DNA of 64,000 nt from assembly GCA_030760725.1 (NCBI GenBank), contig JASWHV010000016.1, positions 19,087,084-19,151,083 on the forward strand, in the 5' to 3' direction. Below are positions 1 through 7,660 of this stretch, in pieces. The notes under the pieces are model-generated. The model did not search any database. It saw nothing but the letters and a program-made list of their open reading frames with translations, and was not told the origin of the DNA. Position 1 is the stretch's first letter. Each line of letters opens with the position of its first letter. A program made the position numbers and the translations under genes. This DNA comes from Neostapfia colusana. Taxonomy: Eukaryota > Streptophyta > Magnoliopsida > Poales > Poaceae.

Positions 1-709
1 AGAGTAAAGACGCGTCATACCTTGCCCGTACAAGGTATTCAAGACCCTCGCCATCCCAAGGCGCAGAGACGCGGAGCACGCCTCTGTCAGGTGCCGTTAT
101 GCCCAGTCACATCGCAGACTGGCGCGCCGCGTTAGAGCCTGCCCGCCAATAAACACAGCGACAAGACATCCCCTGCCGCCCCTGCCATCATCAACCACTA
201 CGACTAGTTGGCGGTATGGGCAGGCGGCAGAACGAAGACTCGGAAGCCCTCGCCAGAGACAACTACCGGCGTAACTGCAGATACGGTAGATGGCAGGCAA
301 TCTCCCCGGGACCACCTGTCGGGTCCCGGGCCCACCATGTAAGCCGCCCGAATCTTGGACTATAAAAGGCTCGGGTAGGCAATGTTAGCAAGGGTTGGCA
401 CTCCAGCCATTCGCATCCTTAGTTTCGACTCTTTGCACACATACGCACCAGCATCCGAGCACTTAGGTCATCCTCAAGCTCAGGACTCCGGTTTTGAGAA
501 GCAAGCAATACAACGAGCAACTCTGCTCACCGTGGACGTAGGGTATTACGCTCCGGCGGCCTGAACCACATAAAAATCCCCGTGTCAATCTTCTCCCTCA
601 ATCGTCCCTAACGCTGAAGCTCTCCGTGAGTGACTAGCCCCTCCGGAAAAGAACCTCCACGGGCTGCCCAGAGCAGGCCCGGGGGAAGTGTCGGCTACAC
701 ACTTCGATA
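1..709 (+). repeat. Element A 5' LTR, 3' portion
   Basis: This stretch aligns without length change to 27268-27976, the end of the 3' LTR. It carries a TATA box at 361-367 and ends in TA at 708-709, where the 3' copy ends in CA. The LTR start lies left of the window. Confidence 0.93.
361..367 (+). promoter_or_regulatory. TATA box of element A 5' LTR
   Basis: The motif TATAAAA is followed by GGCTCGGGTAGG, and the same motif sits at 27628-27634 in the 3' LTR. It is the likely core promoter of the genomic transcript. Confidence 0.75.
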
Positions 710-730
710 TTTGGCGCACCAGGTAGGGGG
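710..730 (+). other. Element A primer-binding region
   Basis: TTTGGCGCACCAGGTAGGGG follows the LTR end directly. TTGGCGC...CAGGTAGG is the usual primer-site form in Tat-type grass elements; I did not identify the matching tRNA. Confidence 0.65.
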
Positions 731-909
731 CTTTTCCCTTGTGCAACGAGCTTCTGCTGACAAAGATGACGAAGCTTCCTTCGGCGGCTAGCTCTCCCCG
801 CCCACGTTCACGACGAACGGTGACTAGCAGGGACTACGTCTCGACACACTCATGACGGAGTGTGTCGGCGCAAGCTGGAAGCCAGCAGCCGACTCCGGCA
901 CCACCGACT
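731..909 (+). pseudogene. Element A leader and 5' end of gag, cut by element B
   Basis: An ATG at 766 opens a short frame rich in Ser, Arg and Pro that closes at a TGA near 850. Removing element B joins this stretch to the gag sequence at 16339, so it is probably the decayed N-terminus of gag. The region is too degenerate to fix the true start. Confidence 0.45.
905..909. repeat. Target-site duplication of element B, left copy (CGACT)
   Basis: CGACT lies directly before the TG of the 5' LTR, and the identical CGACT follows the CA of the 3' LTR at 16334-16338. This confirms both ends of element B. Confidence 0.95.
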
Positions 910-1674
910 TGTAAGGGCCTCAGTTTTTGACACTCATTTGCAGTGTTCATCACCACACCACACACCTCATTTGAGGAAGAATGATGAACACAAATAAAGA
1001 GCAAGTAACAATTATCAACATGCTCATTAGGGAACAAACTCACACATTGCAAAAGTGGTACTTCCCACATGTGATATAGAGGGGCTGGACATATGAAAAC
1101 TCCTACACTTTACTAAGGATGTCCATGCCAAGTTCCACCCAAATTCAAAACCTTTTTGAGGTCATTTTGGGTATAGTTAGGAAGAGGGCAGTTTGAAACC
1201 ATATTCAAATTCAAACTGTTTTCACCCACTGAATTTAAAAGTGGAAGGCATATTCTTGCTCAGTACATTTTTGTGAGCTCACACACCAATTTTCACTCCA
1301 TTTGGAGTTGATCTTGACATGAGCTAAGGGGGAGAAATTCAAACTTTATTTGAATTTCAAACTGCACTTGTGCTGAAATTCATTCAAACCAAACCTCATT
1401 TGAACTTTGATCAAATCAAATGGCTCTTGGTTGAATAATTTGAATTGCCAAGGGTAGAATAGGGTTCACTGTTTACCACAGCTGTTAGGAATAAATTTCA
1501 GAGGTTAAAAGAGAAGTGGGACCCACATGTCAGCCTCTGCCTCAAAGCAAACCGACTGAACCACAGTTCAGTCGGTTCCCGGCAGCTGTGCGCGCGCGCC
1601 ACCGAAGGGGGCAGCCGGCGCCAGCTCCTGCTGCGTGCCCCAAGCCGGAGACCAGCCGGCCGGGCTATTTATTC

Positions 1675-1684
1675 CCTCCCCGGC
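1675..1684 (+). promoter_or_regulatory. TATA-like box of element B LTR
   Basis: CTATTTATTC lies at the change from A/T-rich U3 to a GC-rich stretch, with CAGTCACC about 15 bp downstream as a possible start region. The 3' LTR copy is at 13051. It is one mismatch from a consensus TATA box. Confidence 0.5.
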
Positions 1685-1811
1685 GTGCTTCAGTCACCAT
1701 TTCCCCGAGCTACCGGCGTGCGCGACTGCTTTTCCCACTGCCATCACTAGCGCTCGAGTTCCTGCTTGATCAAGCCGATCGCAGCTCCCTCTTTCCATTT
1801 CAAGGTCCCAG

Positions 1812-2074
1812 CAAGGTACTAGCAACCATCCTCCATCCTTCCCATTGATAGAAATCGATTGAAACCGAGTGATATCGGCTGTGCCGAAAGATCAAACTCG
1901 GAACTGGAAACCGCCGCACCTCGGGCTCTCGTGGACAGCCCAACCTGGGCGTTGTTACGCCCGAGCCAAGGCACCCTTGGACGCGCAAGTGATCGGTGCT
2001 GCTCAACCCCGAGCCACAGCTCGAGTGGTTGCTCACCGGCGGCGAATTTCCACTTTTCCCCTTTCTGTGTGCAG
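1812..2074 (+). other. Possible 5'-UTR intron in element B LTR
   Basis: GCAAG|GTACTAG at about 1811 is a fair donor. A pyrimidine-rich stretch ending TGTGTGCAG, followed by AACGACC, is a strong acceptor near 2074. Both sites are kept in the diverged minus-strand copy D (around 52967 and 52713). A short leader intron behind the promoter is common in plant genes. There is no transcript evidence. Confidence 0.35.
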
Positions 2075-3463
2075 AACGACCTTCGGGTACGATTCTGTTT
2101 AATTCGTGCTCTAGAAAGGATTAGAGGGCCTCAGGCCACTCCCACACGAACTAGACACGGTGACGCACAAGTTGCCTTCACAACTCTGGGCCGGAGAACC
2201 TCTGTGCCCGGCGTAATTCAAGGTCTACTAATGGCGGAACGAACGGGGGGTATCGGGCGCACGGTGAGGACCTATTTCGGGCCTTCCCCGAGCTGCCCCG
2301 AGTTCATGTCGACCTTCTCTGAGGTCCACTGATGCTCCCCGACCGGTTTCCCAAGTAGCTGAGGCACTAGGAGCATCAGCCGACATGGCCGAAGTCGTTC
2401 CGATATGGCGGCTCGTCGCCGACCATGCTCCGGCCGTTGTCATGAGCAGCTGACCCTCGGATCATGTTCCCCAAGTAAAAGTAGGCAGGGGCGGCCAGAA
2501 TCAAGAAGTTTGGAGCGGTACAGCAGCCAGCGACGAGCTCTCCGGCGAGGTCCCTCGGCGGCGGGGCGCGGGTGTCGCGAGGTTGAAGAAGGGGGTGGAC
2601 CCCAGCTGTCAGCGGCCGATATTTTGAATCGGGATCCGGCTGCGGCCGGGATCGGGTGTGCTGGCGCGCAAAAGCCTTGTGGGCCGCGGTGTGCTATCGC
2701 TTCGGCGTGCGACGCGTGTCCCCTGGGCCCACGCGCGAGTTTAAACTTTTCCCCGATTTTCAGATTTCCTTCAAACTTCAAATCCTTATAACTTTGGCTA
2801 GAAAGCTCCAAATTGAGTGAACCAAATTTTTCTGGATTCAGCTCTCTGAGTACTTTCCAGAAAATCAAGTGTCACTTCATGAAATTCCTTAATTCTCCAG
2901 AATTAATTCCTCAAAGTTTAAACTGTTAGGAATTTTAACTGGAGAATCCTTTGGAGGAAAATCCTGAAATTTTGCTGAGATGTTCACCAAAATATCCTTG
3001 AACTACCATAAAAATTTCAGATCCATTTGAGCTCATTTAGTCCACCTAATGGTGTGATTAGTAAAACTGTTCCAGAGAAAATAGAAAATGTTCAGAAACA
3101 TTTTCAGGATTTTCTCTGAAATTGTTTAGCTCATATCTTTAGTTAGAGACTTCCAAATTAAGTGAGACCAACTCCATTAGGACCCTCTGAAAATCTAGTT
3201 TTCAGAAAGTCATAGTTTGTCTCATGAAAATCCCTAGAACACCCTAAGGGTTCCAATTAAGGTCAAGGACATAATTATTTGTGGAGGGCTCAAATGAGCT
3301 TTGCTGCAACTAAAACTTGACCAAGTCTTTGTTTAGGTTGTAACCAAGCCACAGTAAAAGTTTCACAGTCATTAGGTCTGTCTAGTAAGGGTTATAGGCT
3401 TCACAACTTCAAAGTTAATACAAAGGCCTCTAAATTAATACATACATTGTTCTTATCATGTAG

Positions 3464-4726
3464 TCGCTAAGGTCGAGGAGGAACCCGAAGTCCTAGACTT
3501 CGTTACTCCGGAGGAACAGCTAGCCTATGACCAAGAGCAGCAAGGCAAGCCCCGGTTTGCATTAACCTTTTTTTACAAATTTTTATTGTTTTGAGCACAT
3601 ACTTGTTTCCCTTTGTTCGTTGCATTAGAGTCTTGATTGGAAACCCAACTGCACAGCCAAGAAAACCATGGGTTGGGTTTAGGATTGAAAACCTCGTTAG
3701 CCACTGCATCGCTAGAATAGAGTAGGATTCGGTACAAGTCGAGTAGTTGGAACTACTCGCGAGAATAGGCTAGAGGCACATTGCTCGGGTAGAGATAGCA
3801 CATGAAACACATGGCAAGAAAATGAGACCAAGCGGAGAGTAAGAGCGGCAGGACTTTGGGGCCTGTGTGCTGTAGCTCCGCTTGTGTCGATTGAGGACCG
3901 AGCCGTGTGCGGGCCTGTTGAACAAGCTAGAACAGTACCGAAGACCTACCGGCTATATGGGAACCGGGAAACTGATGTAACTCGGGTAGCTGGGTGTTGA
4001 GGCATTGCCCGTCGTTCAGAGGGTAGGTTGAGAGCTCGAGGTGTAAATCAGCTGGCGGCACAGAGATGCGCGTGCAGGGACCTCTTGCTCGGGACGATGG
4101 GACCGGTTCAATATTTGGCTAACGGGTGAAAGGTAGTCGCGTACGGCGTCCGTGATGGTTGTTGTAGGCAACATCGAGTACGGGCGTACGTGACGGGTTG
4201 TTCGGGTAACCCTGCAGGTGTAAATCGATTATAATCGCCGTCCCTCGCGGTCAGTGAGTACCACTTGTTCACTGTACCGTGACGTAGAAAGAATAGGCTA
4301 GTTACATGTTAAAATGTTGCTGATTGAAAGCTGGACATTGATTGTTAATGATATGCTGTAGCTTAGTGCTAACTAAAGTTCTCTTCAACTTTGGGCAAAG
4401 TACATGAGAGAAATGCGTTTCTTGTTTGATTGCGGCTCTCTCATGTGCCTTAGCATAAAGTTCTCCACAACCTGCTGCTAAAACTTGAAAGTAAGGTTCT
4501 ACTAATTAGGCGAGTCCTTGCAAATGATTTTTACCTCATGCAACCCATCACCCTCATGTAGAAGTTCCATGTTTAGGTGAGACGGGTCAGACTTGCTGAG
4601 CCTTCGTGCTCACTGCTTGTGTTTGAAGCTTTTGCAGGGTTCTATGAGGAAGGGACTCCCGAAGAGGAGACGGAACCCCAGGAGGGGAACCCCGTCGAGT
4701 GGGAGTCGTGCACGCCGCAGAGTTAG
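3464..4726 (+). CDS. Predicted two-exon acidic peptide tail in the LTR (exons 3464-3544 and 4638-4726)
   Basis: The first exon (81 nt) follows ...TCATGTAG and ends CAAG before the GC-type donor GCAAGC. The second follows ...GCTTTTGCAG and ends at TAG 4724-4726. Splicing keeps the frame (phase 1) and gives an acidic Glu/Pro/Gln-rich tail with EVLDF, PEEQLAYDQ, GFYEEGTPEEE and VEWESCTP motifs. The same exon pair, with the same phases and donor type, occurs in the diverged C-family LTRs. The stop lies 104 nt before an AATAAA. The first exon also begins in phase 1, so an upstream exon with the start codon must exist; a candidate ends near 2476. I do not recognise the product. It might instead be spliced onto internal coding sequence through the 3' LTR. 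Confidence 0.5.
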
Positions 4727-4830
4727 TGTGCGTGTGTGCTAGCAAGGACACGTTCGAGGGCTGAACGTGCACTTGATGCTTAGTCTACGCCCGCGAGTGT
4801 GGACTAAACTTATTTTGATGTAAACATGTT

Positions 4831-4853
4831 AATAAACTTGTTTATGTAATAAA
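4831..4853 (+). terminator. Polyadenylation signals of element B LTR
   Basis: Two AATAAA hexamers, at 4831-4836 and 4848-4853, lie about 100 nt from the LTR end. The 3' LTR copies are at 16207 and 16224. They probably mark the R/U5 border. Confidence 0.6.
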
Positions 4854-4960
4854 GCTTCCGCTTCCGCTGTGTACCTTTGACGTGTGTTATACGGTGCTGT
4901 GCAACGCAGCACCCCTCAGCGTGATCCTGGCTCGACAGGACCAGTGGGGTCGTGTCAGCG

Positions 4961-4972
4961 TGGTATCAGAGC
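4961..4972 (+). other. Element B primer-binding site
   Basis: TGGTATCAGAGC starts three bases after the LTR end and is complementary to the 3' end of initiator Met-tRNA, the usual primer of plant chromoviruses. Confidence 0.92.
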
Positions 4973-6444
4973 TCGCTTGAGATTTAACACAGTACAAAGG
5001 TCTTCTTTTTCAAAAATCCAGTGAGGAACGAGTTAGTAGCCCGTATAAGGATGTTATTAGTATATAGAAAGTGGCTTATTAACTTATTTGTTATGTCGGA
5101 AAATCGTGCATCTCGGGACGTTCATGTCTTGGGGGGTGCACGTAAGCGCTGTCCACCAGTGCGCACAAGCTGAAGGGTGGAGCCCCACGGGTGGCAGGTA
5201 ACCCGATCCGCTTTAGTATCCTCTACGACTCTTCATGTCGTTTGGGGTATTCGAGCAACGTCTGTCCCTGGCGTGCGTGGTGCAACATGGGAGACCCCGT
5301 CACGTGGTCTGAAACGTGAACACGTAACTCAAGGCGTGTTTGGCTTGAGAACATCCGGGCGAGTGATGACGGCCGGATGTACCAACTGTATGGATTCCGG
5401 GCTCGGTGTGCAGCCGAGTCTGATGATTGGTTGAATTTCTGCAGGTAGCCTTACCACGAAACGGTAGACGTGTAGCATCCGTGTGCGAGTGACGAGTAGT
5501 GCCACTAAACTAACGAAGCCGGCTAAGTCCGGTATAGGTTTTTCTTTGTGAGGACGTAGTACCGACATGATCTGGTGACGCATCGACGTCACACCCAACT
5601 AAATGAACAACTTCATTTAAAAATTTGAAGGTTTTGATCCAAAGTAGTAAAACTTGATGTAACTCCTTCCCTTGAACAGGATATTCAAAGCTAATAAGTT
5701 TTCAACTTATAGGATGTTAAGGACAGAGCACTCTGTTTTCAGCTAAATCAAGGCTGAAGTTAATCAGAGGTTAGAGGTTGAGTTCTTTCGAGGTTGGGGT
5801 CGTATGATACATTTCTGGGAAGCTTTGGAGGAGCTTTACAACTTTTCTGTTGAGTTCCAGAGGTGTTTCGTCCCTTAACCACTCGAAAAATGCAGTAGAG
5901 TTGAAACTGTCTAGAAAACAGGACGGAGCAAAGACTCTCTGTAAATTAAGCATAACTTCCTGCATAAAAATCCAAAAATAGAAAATGAGGTAGTTCTGGA
6001 AAGATTATGAGATGGGTTACAACTTTGTAACAGAAAGTTTGTCAGATTAGGAACAGAATTAACTGGGATTCTTGGATCAAATCAGTACCTAAGGCAGGGA
6101 GGTGTTGTCCAATTGTTTCCAGAAATTCTGTTAACTTTGACATCTCATAACTTTTGAACCAGAGCAGATCTTAGGCCAACCAAATACTTTCTGGAAAGCT
6201 ATCGAAGTTAACTTTAACTTTGATGTTGAGCTCCAGGACTGGTTTTGCTTTTAACCTGGCCTAAATCAGATTGATATGGAAACTGGTCAGGGCTGTCATG
6301 GTAACAGCAGATCAGCAGTCAAATTTGTTTAAAAATTTGAACTATGTTTCCAAGTGTTATGGGTTCAATGACATATCTTATGTTATAACTCAATGGTTTA
6401 CTGTTTAAATAAATATTTGACATTTCTCAAATATATTTTTACAG
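4973..6444 (+). other. Element B untranslated leader
   Basis: This is 1.47 kb without a convincing gene. The first 650 bp are GC-balanced; the rest is A/T-rich. A roughly 50-nt motif beginning like TTCTGGAAAGCT and ending like GAGCTCCAG recurs near 5814, 5995 and 6195, and its ends could pair to form hairpins. The leader of C1 (45059-47019) is recognisably related. It ends with the acceptor-like TTTTTACAG immediately before the ATG at 6445, so much of it may be an intron. Confidence 0.6.
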
Positions 6445-7389
6445 ATGGCAGCAGATAAACGGTTGGAGAACGGGTGGGTAGTTTCCCACTGTTCTGACCG
6501 TAGCGGCTACCCGGAAGCATTGTGGCAAATGCTCCAATATTTCGGGTACAATCAGATGCCGCAATACTTCGCTAAGGAAGAAGGCGAAGAGGGGAACAAG
6601 ACGTGGACGATCCATGTCGAGGTTCCTGCAGGGCCTACGCCACCCGGTTGGGTGCCGTTCACCGTCACGGTGAGAGGAAGACAACCGGAAGGGATGTGGC
6701 AAGTGGCAGCCCGTGACACTATGTCACGTTTCTGCCAACTACACGTGCAGGCTATGGAGGGAACTCCATACGCACTCGTTCCGGTGGAGGGACGAGCTCA
6801 GCATGTGTGGGAAGAGAGGTACCTAGAGGCAACAAACCCGAGTTGCCCAAGGTACAACCCCGCGGAGGCAAATCTCAGCCTCCAAATGAGGGCGGGAAAC
6901 GCTGTGATGGACAGCCAAGCTGTTCATACGGAGCATCTCGCCACCAAGCTCAAGGAGAGCACAAGCCGTGGAGATCATTTTGAGAGTGCTCACAATGCAC
7001 TCCGCAATGTGCTCCTTCCGACGATCAAGCGACTGAATGAACAACACAATCAGTTGCGTCGTCTGAAGAAGGCAAAGAAGAAGAGCCGTGTTGACATTGC
7101 GGCGTTGCAAGAGCTGGTGCAGACCCTAACCCAGCAGAATGAGGACCTTGCTCAAGAGCGGGACGACGCTATTGAGGAAGGACAAGGCTGGGAAGAGGAC
7201 TACAACCAGGCTATGGACGAGGTGCATGCATTGCAGGACCTCGTGCCCCCGGTATTGGGCGTACCGGTAGTCTTGGGTCTTCCAGCCATGGGAGAACCTG
7301 GAATGGGAGAAGAGGTGGTAGACCCCGAGCCACCAGCAGAGGTACCGGAGGAGGACGACCCACAGGAGGTCGAGTTCTACTCCGAGTAG
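6445..7389 (+). CDS. Extra ORF upstream of gag, 314 aa, unknown function
   Basis: I do not recognise this protein. Residues 1-100 form a compact domain with the pattern GYPEALWQMLQYFGY, then MPQYF, a strand-like WTIHVEV and TVTVRG, then WQVAARDTMSRF. The helix-strand-strand-helix order recalls a double-stranded RNA-binding fold, but that is a weak inference. Residues about 190-265 are a basic then charged coiled coil (LRRLKKAKKKSR, then Gln/Glu-rich heptads). The end is Pro/Gly-rich and strongly acidic (PEEDDPQEVEFYSE). The ATG is placed exactly after TTTTTACAG, a good 3' splice site, so the ORF is probably translated from a spliced RNA. It shares the orientation of gag-pol and lies 271 bp before the gag start. 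The C-family leader in C1 lacks it. The clean frame in a young element supports a functional accessory protein, perhaps RNA-binding. Confidence 0.75.
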   Translation: MAADKRLENGWVVSHCSDRSGYPEALWQMLQYFGYNQMPQYFAKEEGEEGNKTWTIHVEVPAGPTPPGWVPFTVTVRGRQPEGMWQVAARDTMSRFCQLHVQAMEGTPYALVPVEGRAQHVWEERYLEATNPSCPRYNPAEANLSLQMRAGNAVMDSQAVHTEHLATKLKESTSRGDHFESAHNALRNVLLPTIKRLNEQHNQLRRLKKAKKKSRVDIAALQELVQTLTQQNEDLAQERDDAIEEGQGWEEDYNQAMDEVHALQDLVPPVLGVPVVLGLPAMGEPGMGEEVVDPEPPAEVPEEDDPQEVEFYSE

Positions 7390-7660
7390 GGGTTACGGTT
7401 GCCAAGTAGGGCAGCTAGGGTAGCGTAATCCAACTTTTGTAATCGGTGACATGTCGTGTAGACAGTAGCGTATGTATAGGTAGTGACGACATGAGCACGA
7501 CTTCTCGGAGATCCGAGAATAATGTATCTTGTATAAAGTTTATGCTTTATCAATATATGTGAATGTTGTGCAAGTTAATCATGCGTCGCTTCAATACTTA
7601 CTCCTGTTTATGGAATTTTGAGTAAGACATGTGCTAATTGCTGCTGCGTTGAATTTCAGA
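7390..7660 (+). other. Spacer between extra ORF and gag, ending in a 3' splice-like site
   Basis: This A/T-rich spacer has no ORF of note. It ends GTTGAATTTCAG at 7659, two bases before the gag ATG at 7661. C1 and E have GGTTGCAG directly before their gag ATG, so the splice-like site is conserved between families. Confidence 0.5.

Larger units (their letters stand above)
910..4957 (+). repeat. Element B 5' LTR (4048 bp)
   Basis: The LTR begins TGTAAGGGCC and ends GGGTCGTGTCA. Its parts are an A/T-rich first 700 bp (U3), a TATA-like box near 1675, a GC-rich transcribed part, intron-like A/T-rich stretches, two exon-like coding segments (3464-3544 and 4638-4726) and AATAAA signals at 4831 and 4848. 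By these marks most of the LTR is R. Differences from the 3' LTR were seen near 1264, 1430, 1895, 2006, 2567, 3528 and 4157. Confidence 0.95.

Noticed and set aside
1516..2868. Several 77-157-aa ORFs in the GC-rich middle of the B LTR, repeated at 12892-14244
   Set aside because: They recur only because the two LTRs are nearly identical. In the diverged D copy most are shifted or broken, and frames overlap on both strands.
2850..3200. Possible heat-shock elements (TTCCAGAA and related) in B-family LTRs
   Set aside because: The motif recurs but lies downstream of the TATA-like box, mostly in probable intron, and the A/T-rich sequence makes chance matches likely.
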